From Herbaspirillum sp. alder98 (lineage in GTDB: Bacteria; Pseudomonadota; Gammaproteobacteria; Burkholderiales; Burkholderiaceae_D), in contig NZ_JAIUCY010000003.1 of the NCBI RefSeq assembly GCF_020179755.1, positions 124,001 to 188,000 of the forward strand: a DNA stretch of 64,000 nucleotides, given 5' to 3'. Made by a program: the position numbers and the translations under genes. The stretch's first letter is position 1; the number at the start of each line of letters is the position of its first letter. The notes beneath the pieces are model-generated. The model had not been told where the DNA came from. It saw only the letters and a list, made by a program, of their open reading frames with translations, and made no database searches. Shown one piece after another: positions 1 to 9,050 of this stretch.

Positions 1-332
1 TCGGTATGTTCGCGCAGCGGAAAGGCGACGTTGTCGAACACCGTCATATCGGTAAACAATGCACCATTCTGGAACAGCATGCCCATCTTGCGGCGCAGCA
101 GATACAACTGGCGCGTGGCCATTCCAGGGACGTTTTCGCCATCCACCTGCAACGTGCCCTCTTGCGGCTGCAACTGGCCGCCAATGAGGCGCAAGATGGT
201 CGTCTTGCCGGAACCGGAGCCGCCCATTACCGCCACCACCTTGCCGCGTGGAAAATCCATGCGCAGTCCGGACAGGATGGGACGGTCGCCATAGCGGAAA
301 TGCAGATCGCGGATTTCAACGATATTTGGCAA
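1..332 (-). CDS. ABC transporter ATP-binding protein, MlaF type (partial, N-terminal part)
   Basis: Only the first ~110 residues are in the window; the gene runs off the left edge. Reading leftward, the protein shows a core strand followed by Walker A GGSGSGKTT and then the Q-loop region LFQNGALFTDMTVFDN. The aromatic-rich Q-loop followed by TDMTVFDNVAFPLREH is typical of MlaF/Ttg2A ATPases, which power phospholipid transfer between outer and inner membrane with MlaE and MlaD; those partners would lie beyond the edge. No ATG fits the reading frame; I place the start at a TTG (332), just before the conserved N-terminus, but another non-ATG start is possible. Family is fairly sure, the exact system less so. 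Confidence 0.75.
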   Translation of the reverse strand, partial: MPNIVEIRDLHFRYGDRPILSGLRMDFPRGKVVAVMGGSGSGKTTILRLIGGQLQPQEGTLQVDGENVPGMATRQLYLLRRKMGMLFQNGALFTDMTVFDNVAFPLREHT

Positions 333-499
333 AGCGGCTTTCGCAGAGAGCTTGGAAAAGCGACATTGTAGAGCAAATTTGTCCAAGCGCTTTCAAGGCG
401 GCAACACCAGATGTAAAACGTTTGCAACAAAAAGGGGCGGTTTTTGACGTTTCGGATGTTTTTACCGCTACTTGGCCGCCGTTGCCGACAAAGGCCTTT

Positions 500-517
500 A
501 CTGACAAATCAGTCAGT
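500..517. promoter_or_regulatory. ACTGAC-N6-GTCAGT inverted repeat, possible TetR-type operator
   Basis: Two perfect 6-bp arms separated by 6 bp lie between the divergent mlaF-like and ychF genes. The symmetry and size resemble TetR-family operators. No TetR gene is visible in the window, and which of the two genes it would control is unknown. Confidence 0.4.
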
Positions 518-588
518 TAATTTGCTGCAGTGCGCAGCAGAACGCTAGCCGTGGCGCGCGCGCAACGCTAGGGCATCCCCGTGGGCCT

Positions 589-597
589 TGATACAAT
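589..597 (+). promoter_or_regulatory. extended -10 promoter of ychF
   Basis: TGATACAAT matches an extended -10 element (TGn plus a 5/6 match to TATAAT). It sits about 30 bp before the ychF ATG, and there is no good -35 hexamer, as is common for extended -10 promoters. Confidence 0.5.
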
Positions 598-626
598 GGC
601 GCTTTTGCTTTCGGAAGAATTCTGTC

Positions 627-1718
627 ATGAGTCTCAAATGCGGCATCGTGGGCCTGCCCAACGTCGGCAAGTCCACTCTCTTCAACGCGCTGACCAAGGC
701 TGGCATCGCCGCCGAGAACTACCCGTTCTGCACCATCGAGCCCAACGTCGGCGTCGTCGAAGTGCCGGATCCACGCCTGACTGCGCTAGCCGAGATCGTC
801 AAGCCCGAGCGCATCCTGCCGGCCACGGTCGAATTCGTCGACATCGCCGGCCTGGTCGCGGGCGCCTCCAAGGGTGAAGGCCTGGGCAACCAGTTCCTGT
901 CGCACATTCGCGAGACTGACGCCATCGTCAACGTGGTGCGTTGCTTCGAAGACCCCAATGTGATCCACGTGGCAGGCCGCGTAAGCCCGCTGGACGATAT
1001 CGCCGTGATCCAGACCGAATTGGCGCTGGCCGACATGGGCACGGTCGAAAAGGCCATCCATCGCGAACAGAAGAAAGCCCGCTCGGGCGACAAGGACGCG
1101 GCCAAGCTGGTGGCCCTGCTCGAACGCATCATGCCGGCGCTGGACGAAGCCAAGCCGGTGCGCGCGCTGAACCTGGACGCCGAGGAAATGCTGCTGATCA
1201 AGCCCCTGTGCCTGATCACCGCCAAGCCGGCCATGTATGTGGCCAACGTGTCCGATAGCGGTTTCACCGACAACCCGCTGCTGGACCAGCTGACCGCCTA
1301 CGCGAAAGAGCAGAACGCGCCGATCGTCGCCATCTGCGCCGCCATCGAAGCCGAGATCGCCGACCTGGACGACGCCGACAAGATCGACTTCCTGACCGAC
1401 ATGGGCATGCAGGAGCCCGGCCTGGATCGCCTGATCCGCGCCGCATTCAAACTGCTGGGCCTGCAGACCTACTTCACCGCTGGCGTCAAGGAAGTGCGCG
1501 CCTGGACCGTGCCGGTGGGCGCCACCGGCCCGCAGGCAGCAGGCGTGATCCACACCGATTTCGAACGCGGCTTCATCCGCGCCCAGACCATCGCCTATGA
1601 AGACTACATCGCCTTCAAGGGTGAAACCGGCGCCAAGGAAGCGGGCAAGATGCGCGCCGAAGGCAAGGAATACGTGGTCAAGGATGGGGATGTGATGAAT
1701 TTCTTGTTTAACGTCTAA
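627..1718 (+). CDS. ychF: redox-regulated ribosome-binding ATPase YchF (OLA1 family)
   Basis: This 363-aa protein is a full-length YchF. The Obg-type G1 loop GLPNVGKST is at residues 9-17, switch II reads [17 protein letters not shown], and the C-terminal TGS domain ends in the family-typical [12 protein letters not shown]. YchF prefers ATP to GTP, binds ribosomes and modulates translation under oxidative stress. An in-frame ATG 39 bp upstream is rejected because homologues begin MSLKCGIVG. The gene is monocistronic, with an extended -10 promoter in front and a hairpin terminator behind. Confidence 0.97.
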   Translation: MSLKCGIVGLPNVGKSTLFNALTKAGIAAENYPFCTIEPNVGVVEVPDPRLTALAEIVKPERILPATVEFVDIAGLVAGASKGEGLGNQFLSHIRETDAIVNVVRCFEDPNVIHVAGRVSPLDDIAVIQTELALADMGTVEKAIHREQKKARSGDKDAAKLVALLERIMPALDEAKPVRALNLDAEEMLLIKPLCLITAKPAMYVANVSDSGFTDNPLLDQLTAYAKEQNAPIVAICAAIEAEIADLDDADKIDFLTDMGMQEPGLDRLIRAAFKLLGLQTYFTAGVKEVRAWTVPVGATGPQAAGVIHTDFERGFIRAQTIAYEDYIAFKGETGAKEAGKMRAEGKEYVVKDGDVMNFLFNV

Positions 1719-1758
1719 ACAAGCAGCAGCGCTCACCTGCAAGACCAGCAATACCGAG

Positions 1759-1790
1759 AGCCCCGCATTTCCTGGAGATGCGGGGCTTTC
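1759..1790 (+). terminator. terminator after ychF
   Basis: Ten-bp perfect arms AGCCCCGCAT / ATGCGGGGCT around a 9-nt loop are followed by a short T-rich run. It lies between the convergent ychF and chalcone-isomerase-like genes. Confidence 0.75.
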
Positions 1791-1819
1791 TGCATTCTGG
1801 CGTCCGCACTGCGTATTGC

Positions 1820-2362
1820 CTACTGCCCCAGCAAGCGCTTGCGCAACGCCGGATCGCGAGTGCCCGGACTAAGCCAGATATCGAAGAATGCCCGCGCCAG
1901 GGCCGGGTCGTCGATCTCGCCCAACAACTTGTCGGCATCGTAGAACTGCAAGCCGCGCCCGGGCAGATAGACGCCAATCAATTGATCGTCGCGCGCCACG
2001 TCGACCAAGGTCTTTTCCAGCGCCGCCTGCCAGCGCAGCAGCGTCTCGGGTGCAATCGGCGATCCACTCAAACGACGTATTTCGTCCATGCTGGTGTTCG
2101 CCAGTCGCTCGCGGCTGATCGACATCCTGTAGGTCAGTTGCAACGCGAACGGCTGCGTGAAATCCGGCGCAGGCTGTGTCGCCCACAAGGTGGCCTGGTA
2201 GATGCGCAGGCCCAGCCAGGTCATCTGGCCGCTGCCCAATGGCTGCGCCTGCGGTAGCGCCTGACGCCACAGCTCGCCAGCCTGGGACGGCCCACTCAGC
2301 AACAGCATCGACAGCAATGCGCAATGCAAAGCGCCTGCCCACCAGCGAGACCCGCTGCGCAT
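1820..2362 (-). CDS. chalcone isomerase-like exported protein
   Basis: A 180-aa protein with an N-terminal signal peptide (hydrophobic stretch at about residues 10-28, cleavage near SQAGELW). The mature part resembles bacterial chalcone isomerase-like proteins: WLGLRIYQATLWA, a short basic helix before MDEIRRL, and the C-terminal GRGLQFYDADKLLGEIDDP segment. These bacterial proteins are not proven flavonoid enzymes; the fold binds fatty acids or other hydrophobic ligands. The gene follows the DUF3833 lipoprotein gene by 6 bp, so the two form an operon, probably with a linked envelope-lipid role. Substrate unknown. Confidence 0.8.
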   Translation of the reverse strand: MRSGSRWWAGALHCALLSMLLLSGPSQAGELWRQALPQAQPLGSGQMTWLGLRIYQATLWATQPAPDFTQPFALQLTYRMSISRERLANTSMDEIRRLSGSPIAPETLLRWQAALEKTLVDVARDDQLIGVYLPGRGLQFYDADKLLGEIDDPALARAFFDIWLSPGTRDPALRKRLLGQ

Positions 2363-2368
2363 GGCCGC

Positions 2369-2902
2369 TCAATCCTTGCGGAAGAACAGGCTGACCTGGC
2401 CGACCTCGATGCCGAACTTCTGCATGCTGGTGCGGTTGATCATGGTCTTGTCGTCGATCAGGTACATCCAGTCATCCATGCGCATGTCGTAGGTGGTGTC
2501 CTTGACCGGCAGCACCAGCGTGTAACGCCAGTGCAGGGTATTGCCCGCGACTTCGCCGATGGCAACCCCCTTCACATCGCCGGCCGTGCCGCGCCAGGTG
2601 CCATCGTCCTGGCGTTCGAGGCTCCAGACGCGCTGCTGTGTTTCGCCATCGTCATAGCGAAAGCGCTCGTCCAGGGTCAGCTTGCGTCCCTCCACGCGGC
2701 CGTCGATGACCACATGGAAACGCCGCGCCACGCTACCGTCACGCTTCTGGAATATGCCCCAGGCCTGGGTGCGGCCAGCGAAGAATTGCGCCGGGTCGAA
2801 CTGCGGCCGCGCCTGGGCGTAGTCGCCGATGTCTTGCGAGGCACAGGCGGCCAGCAGCCAGGGCAGGCATAGCGCAACCAACCGTCGGATCCATCGATGC
2901 AT
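2369..2902 (-). CDS. DUF3833 family lipoprotein
   Basis: 177 aa. The N-terminus is a lipoprotein signal peptide with lipobox LLAAC, so the protein should be anchored to a membrane from the periplasmic side. The rest (FAGRTQAWGIFQKRDG, a repeated beta pattern, and a conserved MRMDDWMYLIDD segment) matches DUF3833. In many proteobacteria DUF3833 genes sit with chalcone-isomerase-like and cyclopropane-fatty-acid genes in photo-oxidative or lipid stress clusters; here only the isomerase-like partner remains. I chose the ATG before HRWIRR because it gives a normal signal peptide; an ATG 5 codons upstream is possible. The upstream region holds two palindromes. Confidence 0.8.
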   Translation of the reverse strand: MHRWIRRLVALCLPWLLAACASQDIGDYAQARPQFDPAQFFAGRTQAWGIFQKRDGSVARRFHVVIDGRVEGRKLTLDERFRYDDGETQQRVWSLERQDDGTWRGTAGDVKGVAIGEVAGNTLHWRYTLVLPVKDTTYDMRMDDWMYLIDDKTMINRTSMQKFGIEVGQVSLFFRKD

Positions 2903-2965
2903 GGGCTTCTCCTTCACGAATGCAGAAAGTGTCGATCAAGAGTAACCCGAAAAAACCACAAAATC

Positions 2966-2998
2966 TACCAATTGGTAACTTATTTTACCAACTGGTAA
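2966..2998. promoter_or_regulatory. tandem palindromic operator between the DUF3833 and methyltransferase genes
   Basis: TACCAATTGGTA at 2966-2977 is a perfect 12-bp palindrome. TTACCAACTGGTAA at 2985-2998 is a second copy with one mismatched pair. Their centres are 20 bp apart, about two helical turns, so two dimers could bind on the same DNA face. It lies 64-96 bp before the DUF3833 start in an AT-rich island. The regulator is not identifiable. Confidence 0.6.
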
Positions 2999-3132
2999 TT
3001 TCAATCGGAAAGCGGCGCTGCTGCAACGCGTCAGGCCGCCGGGGACTCCGGTGGAAGATGAAACCGGGTAATATCTGCGGTTTCCCAATCTGCGGGCGCG
3101 CCAAGGCTGGCAGTCCGATCCGGCACCACATC

Positions 3133-4041
3133 ATGAGCAAGCAAGCCCCGAAGAAATCGGGTCGCCCCCAGGGCAAACGTCCCCCTTCCGAACAGTCCGA
3201 CAATGCGACGGCCGTGCCGCACGATATTCGTCCGGGCCAGTCCATCGAGCTGCTCAAGGAACTGCACATCCTCACCCGCGACGGCAAGCTGAATCAGGAT
3301 AGCCGCCGCAAGCTCAAGCAGGTCTATCACCTCTACCAGTTCATCGAGCCGTTGCTGGCCGAAGTGCTGCAGGATCACCCTGATGTGACGCTGGTCGACC
3401 ATGGCGCCGGCAAGTCCTACCTGGGCTTCATCCTGTACGACCTGTTCTTCAAGGCCTTGCAGGGCGCGCCGCACATCTATGGCATCGAAACCCGCGAAGA
3501 ACTGGTGCGCAAGTCCGAAGAACTGGCGTCGCGCCTGGGCTTTGGCGGCATGTCGTTCGTCAACCTGTCGGTGGCCGATTCGATCACTTCCGAGCGCTTG
3601 CCGGCCGCCATCGATGTCGTCACCGCCTTGCATGCCTGCGACACCGCCACCGACGATGCGATCCACTTCGCGCTCCACAAGAAGGCCCGCTTCATCGTGC
3701 TGGTGCCGTGCTGCCAGGCAGAAGTGGCGTCGGTGCTCAACCGCAACAAGGGCAAATCGCTGAACAACTCGCTGACCGAGATCTGGCGTCATCCGCTGCA
3801 TACCCGCGAATTCGGCAGCCAGGTCACCAACGTGCTGCGCTGCCTGCAACTGGAGGCGCACGGCTACAAGGTCAGCGTGACCGAACTGGTCGGCTGGGAG
3901 CATTCGATGAAGAACGAACTGATCGTCGCCCAATACCGCGACCTGCCGCGACGCCGCCCCACCGAGCGCCTGCAGGAGGTGTTGCGCACGCTGGGCCTGG
4001 AAGAAATGGGCCAGCGCTTTTTCGTGCCCGAGGCCGCCTGA
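3133..4041 (+). CDS. SAM-dependent methyltransferase-like protein
   Basis: 302 aa. After a basic, disordered N-terminus (residues 1-30) comes a helical region and then a Rossmann methyltransferase domain: motif I is VTLVDHGAGKSYLGF, the acidic strand is HIYGIETREELV, and a VVTALHACDTATDDAI segment precedes VLVPCCQAEV. The pair of cysteines in VPCCQ and the HACDTATDDAI signature match the Methyltransf_32-like family, sometimes linked to RNA modification. Substrate unknown. The ATG at 3133 is chosen because the upstream extension has no family character. The gene ends in a weak terminator before the diguanylate cyclase. Confidence 0.75.
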   Translation: MSKQAPKKSGRPQGKRPPSEQSDNATAVPHDIRPGQSIELLKELHILTRDGKLNQDSRRKLKQVYHLYQFIEPLLAEVLQDHPDVTLVDHGAGKSYLGFILYDLFFKALQGAPHIYGIETREELVRKSEELASRLGFGGMSFVNLSVADSITSERLPAAIDVVTALHACDTATDDAIHFALHKKARFIVLVPCCQAEVASVLNRNKGKSLNNSLTEIWRHPLHTREFGSQVTNVLRCLQLEAHGYKVSVTELVGWEHSMKNELIVAQYRDLPRRRPTERLQEVLRTLGLEEMGQRFFVPEAA

Positions 4042-4054
4042 GCGGGAACGGAAC

Positions 4055-4084
4055 TTGCTGAGCCAGTACCAGCAATGCTTTTTT
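4055..4084 (+). terminator. weak terminator after the methyltransferase gene
   Basis: TTGCTG and CAGCAA form a 6-bp stem with a 9-nt loop, followed three bases later by six T. The stem is short, so efficiency is uncertain. Confidence 0.4.
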
Positions 4085-4235
4085 AACGACAGGGCTACAG
4101 CCGGGCTGGGTGCTGCCGTTAACGCAGTGCAGCACGAGGGCCGTGCAGCATGATGACGCCGCATGCCTTGAGCCTGCGGCAGGGGAACCGGGAAACCGGT
4201 CTGGGCAAAGGGAGCCGGCCTCGCCGGAAACGCAA

Positions 4236-5348
4236 ATGACATCCGCTGTCGACACGGAAATGCTTATCGCCGACAACCAGCAGCTGCGATCCGAATTGCA
4301 GGATCTGTTGCAGCAGGCGCACATCAACCAGTCGATCATCGAGCGGCACCAGGCGTTCGACCTGAAATTGATCAGCGCCAGCGAATTCCGCGAACTGATC
4401 GATACCATGCTCAATGGCATGCCAGGCGTGTTCAACCTGGAGAGTGTGACCCTGTCGCTGATCGATGGCGATTATGCAATCCAGCGCATATTGCGTGACC
4501 TGCAGATCGGCATGCAGGAGTTTCCCAACCTGCTGTTCCTGAAAGAACCGATTCCGTCGGTGCCCGAAGACGATCACCTCAGCGCCGAAAAACCGCGCCT
4601 GGGCGAATACCTGCCCGCGCATCACGAGTCACTGTTTCCCCGTTACCAGCCGGTCAGCGTGGCGGTGTTGCCGCTGGTGCGCCAGCATCGGCTGCTGGGC
4701 TACCTGGCGCTGGGCAGCGCCTACCGGGAACGCTTCACCCGCACGCTGGCGACCGATTTCATCGAACGCCTGGCGACGGTGGTGGCGATCTGCCTCGAAA
4801 ACGTCATCAACAATGAGCGCCTCAAGCATATCGGCCTGACCGACCCGCTCACGGGGGTCAACAACCGCCGCTACATCGAGCAGCGCATGCACGAAGAAGT
4901 GGCGCGTGGCCAGCGCGAGCGCTCGGCCCTGTCCTGCCTGTTCATCGACATCGATCATTTCAAGCGCGTCAACGACAATTTCGGCCACCAGAGCGGTGAC
5001 GATGTGCTGCGCGAAGTCGCCGCGCGCATCAAGAAAGAGCTGCGCCTGTCGGACGCGCTGGGGCGCTTCGGCGGTGAAGAATTCGTGGTGCTTCTCACGC
5101 ATGCCACCCGCGAAGACGCGGCCCGGATCGCCGAGCGCATCCGTGCCGGCATCTGCAGTCGCGGCATCATGATCGAGGGCTCGCGTGATCCGCTCAGGAT
5201 CAGCGCCTCCATCGGCACCGCCTCGCTGGTGCCGCCGGATCGCAGCCGGCCGGCCGAAGAGGTCAAGCAAGCCATGCTCAAGGCGGCCGACCAGGCGCTG
5301 TACCAGGCCAAGGAAAGCGGCCGCAACCGGGTGGTGCAGTCACCATGA
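4236..5348 (+). CDS. diguanylate cyclase with N-terminal DUF484/GAF-like sensor domain
   Basis: 370 aa. A short coiled-coil N-terminus (residues 5-45) leads into a DUF484/GAF-like domain (about 30-190), then a GGDEF domain (about 200-368). The active-site motif is GGEEF at 279-283, with metal-binding IDIDHFK before it. An RxxD product-inhibition site (RLSD, 270-273) sits five residues before GGEEF. This predicts an active, feedback-inhibited c-di-GMP synthase that is cytosolic, since no membrane segment is seen. The start at 4236 has GGAAA upstream; a longer 42-codon extension exists but looks non-conserved. The ligand of the sensor domain is unknown. Confidence 0.9.
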   Translation: MTSAVDTEMLIADNQQLRSELQDLLQQAHINQSIIERHQAFDLKLISASEFRELIDTMLNGMPGVFNLESVTLSLIDGDYAIQRILRDLQIGMQEFPNLLFLKEPIPSVPEDDHLSAEKPRLGEYLPAHHESLFPRYQPVSVAVLPLVRQHRLLGYLALGSAYRERFTRTLATDFIERLATVVAICLENVINNERLKHIGLTDPLTGVNNRRYIEQRMHEEVARGQRERSALSCLFIDIDHFKRVNDNFGHQSGDDVLREVAARIKKELRLSDALGRFGGEEFVVLLTHATREDAARIAERIRAGICSRGIMIEGSRDPLRISASIGTASLVPPDRSRPAEEVKQAMLKAADQALYQAKESGRNRVVQSP

Positions 5349-5374
5349 AAAAAGCCGGCGATGCCGGCTTTTTT
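5348..5374. terminator. bidirectional terminator after the diguanylate cyclase gene
   Basis: AAAAAAGCCGGC and GCCGGCTTTTTT form a perfect 12-bp stem with a GAT loop, starting at the stop codon. The A/T runs on both sides would let it serve the leftward ferredoxin gene as well. Confidence 0.85.
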
Positions 5375-5408
5375 CCTTTCACTCAACGCATCCACCAGAC
5401 AAGCCGAT

Positions 5409-5675
5409 TCAGACGGTTCCGGTCTTGGCCTGCGCCTGGAGTTGCTCGAACTTGACCATCAGTTGCTCCGGGCTTTCGCGCCAGGCCGGGTCGAACGGAA
5501 TGCATGACACCGGACACACCTGCTGGCATTGCGGCTCATTGAAATGACCGACGCATTCGGTGCATTTCCCGGGATCGATCTCGTAGATCTGCGGCCCCAT
5601 GAAGATCGCTTCGTTGGGGCACTCTGGTTCGCACACGTCGCAATTGATGCAATCGTCCGTGATCATCAGTGCCAT
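5409..5675 (-). CDS. YfhL-type 2[4Fe-4S] ferredoxin
   Basis: 88 aa. Two cysteine clusters are visible: CINCDVCEPECP near the N-terminus, and CTECVGHFNEPQCQQVCPVSC, where the spacing between cysteines is longer than in the first cluster. The long second loop and the PAWRESPEQLMVKFEQL tail are typical of YfhL/Alvin-type ferredoxins, low-potential cytosolic electron carriers. The start at MALMITDDC is supported by GGGGAG upstream. It is the last gene of the leftward M16-rsmD-coaD cluster. Redox partner not known. Confidence 0.93.
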   Translation of the reverse strand: MALMITDDCINCDVCEPECPNEAIFMGPQIYEIDPGKCTECVGHFNEPQCQQVCPVSCIPFDPAWRESPEQLMVKFEQLQAQAKTGTV

Positions 5676-5790
5676 GGCCACTCCCCGGTGTGCATGCAGC
5701 CAGTGCCGCATGCCTTCACATCGTCAAACCCGTCTGCCCTGCCGTTCATTGCCTTACCCTGCCTTGTTGCGTTGGCTACCACAGTCGGGC

Positions 5791-6300
<510 letters not shown>

Positions 6301-6316
6301 TCAATCAGAACGCGCA

Positions 6317-6970
6317 TTATGCCTCAATTCGTGAGGTGCTTTTGCGTTGCAATAAATGATAGAAGACCATGCCCGCCTTGTCCGAACGCAGCACCTCCCA
6401 ATCGGCCATCCATTCGGGCGCGTCGTCGCCGTCGAGCGCAAATTCGGCTTCGGCATAGACCAGGCCCTGCGGCGCCAACAGGGGCTGGCACAGTGGCAAC
6501 ATTTTTTCGAGCCAGCCGCCGTTGTAGGGCGGATCGATGAATACCAGCTGGAATCGTCCCGGGCGATGCTGCGCCAGGTTGCGCACCGCCGAGAGCGCAT
6601 CGGCGCGCTGTACGTTGACTTGCCCGGCACGCAACTTGTCGCGCGTGGCTTCGAGCTGGCGTACCGCCGCCGTGCCCAGTTCGACCATCGTCACATGCGC
6701 CGCGCCGCGACTGGCCGCTTCAAAGCCGAGCGCACCGGAGCCGGCAAACAGGTCGAGACAGTCGATGCCTTCCCAGGCGCCGTCGAACAGATGGGTGAGC
6801 CAGTTGAAGACGGTCTCGCGGACCCGGTCCGGGGTCGGACGCAAACCTTCGGCATCCAGCACCGGCAAGGGAGTACGTTTCCACTGGCCGCCAATGATGC
6901 GCACCTGATGCGGCACGACACGGGCGGCGGCAGGCTTGCCCGCCTGTTTCCTTGGTTGAGCTTGCTTCAT
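6317..6970 (-). CDS. rsmD: 16S rRNA (guanine(966)-N2)-methyltransferase
   Basis: 217 aa. The sequence has the RsmD hallmarks: VRIIGGQWKRTPLPV at the N-terminus, LRPTPDRVRETVFNWL, the SAM loop CLDLFAGSGALGFEAASRGA and the catalytic motif FIDPPYNGG. It methylates G966 of 16S rRNA in assembled 30S particles. The ATG at 6970 is chosen because GAGGGG sits about 6 nt upstream; a second ATG two codons earlier is possible. The start falls 10 bp after the stop of the M16 partner gene, so the two are probably translationally linked. Confidence 0.96.
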   Translation of the reverse strand: MKQAQPRKQAGKPAAARVVPHQVRIIGGQWKRTPLPVLDAEGLRPTPDRVRETVFNWLTHLFDGAWEGIDCLDLFAGSGALGFEAASRGAAHVTMVELGTAAVRQLEATRDKLRAGQVNVQRADALSAVRNLAQHRPGRFQLVFIDPPYNGGWLEKMLPLCQPLLAPQGLVYAEAEFALDGDDAPEWMADWEVLRSDKAGMVFYHLLQRKSTSRIEA

Positions 6971-6980
6971 CGCCATCCCC

Positions 6981-8312
6981 TCACTTGGCCGCGGTCGGGG
7001 TAGCGGCATCGGCGTCGCCGACGATCACCGTCGCCAGCTGATCCGCATGGATATGGCGACCGAAGGCAGCGCGCACATCCTTGACGCTGACGGCCTTGAC
7101 CTGGTCGGTCCAGCGGTCGAGATAATCCAACGGCAGGTTGTAGAACCCGATCACCGACAGGTTCTCGATCAGCTTGGCATTGCTGTCGATGCGCAACGCG
7201 AAGCCACCGGCCAGGTTGTCCTTGGCGGCCTTCATCTCGGCTGCGGTCGGCCCGTCATTGAGGAAGCGGGCCAGCGTGGCGCGCACCACCTTCAAGGCTT
7301 CGCCGGTCTGCTCTTTCTTGGTCTGCAGGCCGATCTGGAACGGCCCCGGCTGCGCCAGTGGCGAGAAGCCGCTGTAGACGCTATAGGTCAGGCCGCGCTT
7401 TTCACGCACCTCATCGGTCAGGCGCGAAACGAAACCGCCGCCGCCGAGGATGTAGTTACCGACGGTCAAGGCAAAGAAATCCGGATCGCCACGCTTCAGT
7501 GCCGGCGCGCCAATCAGGATGTGCGACTGCGACGCCGGGTGCGCAATGCGCTGCTCGCCACCATTGGGCGCCGTGACGTCCGGCAGCGCCGCCAATGGGG
7601 CGCCCTGCGGCAGGCCCCGGGTCAGGTCGGCGGCGATGCGTTCAGCCTGGGCCCGCGTGATGTCGCCGATCATCGAGATGACGGCGCGATTGGCCACGTA
7701 GTGCGCACGATGGAACGCCACGACATCATCGCGGGTGATGGCCTGCACGCTGGTTTCGCTGGCATCGATGGCATAGGGGTGACTGCCGTAGATGGCTTGC
7801 ATGAATGCCTTCTCGGCAATCGCTTCGGGCTTGGTCAGCTCTTCACGGATGCCAGAGATAGCCAATGCCTTGTCGCGCTCCAGGGCGGCCTGCGGAAAAC
7901 TGGGATGCGCCAGCGTGCGCGCCAGCAGCGCCAGCGCGGTGTCGCGCTCGGTGGCCGATGACAGCGACCGCAAGGTGATGCCGGAACGATCCTGGCCGGC
8001 GCCGAAATTGCGCTCGGCGGCGACGTCGGCGAAGCCGTCGAGGATCTGCGCCTCGGACAGATCGCTGCCACCACCGGCGACGCCACGGCTAAGGCTGGCC
8101 ACGGTCAGCTCGGCCAGCCCGGCGCGGCCCGCAGGATCGCGCCGCTGGCCGGCATCGAACTGGACGCTGACGTCCAGCATGGGAATGCTGTGATTGGACA
8201 CGAACAGCACCCGCGCGCCGTCGGGCTGGGTCCAGGATTCAATCTGCAACGCGGCCATGGCAGGCGCGGCGGCGCAGAAGGAAAGAAGCAACAAGGCAAG
8301 GATTTTTTTCAT
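6981..8312 (-). CDS. M16 family peptidase-like protein lacking the zinc site (non-catalytic partner)
   Basis: 443 aa with an N-terminal signal peptide (residues 1-21, AMA cleavage). It has the two-lobed M16 fold, but where the catalytic HxxEH should stand the sequence reads GRAGLAELTVASL, so zinc cannot be bound. It retains the C-terminal REKRGLTYSVYSGF segment, the R/Y pair that in M16B partners contacts substrate. The gene is separated from the catalytic M16 gene only by a ParA-like gene. By analogy with M16B heterodimers, the two peptidases probably act together in the periplasm. Target unknown. Confidence 0.9.
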   Translation of the reverse strand: MKKILALLLLSFCAAAPAMAALQIESWTQPDGARVLFVSNHSIPMLDVSVQFDAGQRRDPAGRAGLAELTVASLSRGVAGGGSDLSEAQILDGFADVAAERNFGAGQDRSGITLRSLSSATERDTALALLARTLAHPSFPQAALERDKALAISGIREELTKPEAIAEKAFMQAIYGSHPYAIDASETSVQAITRDDVVAFHRAHYVANRAVISMIGDITRAQAERIAADLTRGLPQGAPLAALPDVTAPNGGEQRIAHPASQSHILIGAPALKRGDPDFFALTVGNYILGGGGFVSRLTDEVREKRGLTYSVYSGFSPLAQPGPFQIGLQTKKEQTGEALKVVRATLARFLNDGPTAAEMKAAKDNLAGGFALRIDSNAKLIENLSVIGFYNLPLDYLDRWTDQVKAVSVKDVRAAFGRHIHADQLATVIVGDADAATPTAAK

Positions 8313-8367
8313 GAGACTCAAGGAAAATGGACTGCAATCGGGCCGCACCGCCGCAAATGGCGAGGGT

Positions 8368-9000
8368 TCAGCCGTGTTTCTTTTCTACCCACTCCAGCAC
8401 CGGCTGCCACTGGTCGAGGTCGCGCTGCACGCGGGACGGCGCGATATCCCACAGGGTCAGGCCATGCGCGGCGAGCTGTACATAGTTCTGCGTGTCGCGC
8501 AGGTAGCCCAGCACTGGCAGCTTCAGGCCGTCGATGAATCGATGCAACTGGTCGGCCGAACGAGTCCGCGCATCGACCCGCATGCCGACGATGCCGACGT
8601 CGATACGGCCTTCGCGCACCGCCTTTTCATCGGCCAGCCGGCGCAGGAAATCCTGGGTGGCCAGGATGTCGAAGATCGACGGCTGCAGCGGCACCAGTAT
8701 CTTGTCGGCCATCTTCAGCGCATCGTTGAGCCGCCAGCCATGCAGGCCGGCGGGGGTATCGAGCACCACATGCGAGGTGCCCTTGGGCGGCTTGGCAATG
8801 TAGTCTTCGCTGATGTCCCAGGTGGTGATCGGCCGTGCCTGCGGCGGGCGCAGTGCCAGCCACGCGCGGGCCGACTGCTGGCGATCGATGTCGCCCAGCA
8901 GCACGCCATGCCCCTGGCTGGCGAAGTAACCGGCCAGGTTGGTCGACAAGGTGCTCTTGCCGACGCCCCCCTTGGGATTGGCCACGACGATAACAGGCAT
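8368..9000 (-). CDS. ParA/MinD-superfamily ATPase (orphan)
   Basis: 210 aa. Deviant Walker A KGGVGKST is at residues 10-17, with both signature lysines. Switch I-like DIDRQQSARAW and Walker B-like VVLDTPAGL follow. No ParB gene and no parS-like repeats are seen nearby, so this is not the chromosomal partition ParA. Such small orphan ParA ATPases often position protein complexes at poles or midcell. It sits between two M16 peptidase genes read the same way, and presumably shares their transcript (55 and 50 bp gaps). Cargo unknown. Confidence 0.9.
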   Translation of the reverse strand: MPVIVVANPKGGVGKSTLSTNLAGYFASQGHGVLLGDIDRQQSARAWLALRPPQARPITTWDISEDYIAKPPKGTSHVVLDTPAGLHGWRLNDALKMADKILVPLQPSIFDILATQDFLRRLADEKAVREGRIDVGIVGMRVDARTRSADQLHRFIDGLKLPVLGYLRDTQNYVQLAAHGLTLWDIAPSRVQRDLDQWQPVLEWVEKKHG

Positions 9001-9050
9001 GTTTTTCTCCGTGAGGAACAGCGAATCCGTAGCGCGACGAGATCTGCGTC

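Noticed and set aside
4085-4235. Possible c-di-GMP riboswitch before the diguanylate cyclase (GGGCAAAG and ACGCAAA-like pieces)
   Set aside because: The conserved GEMM core and its paired helices are not there, and the ACGCAAA piece overlaps the start codon.
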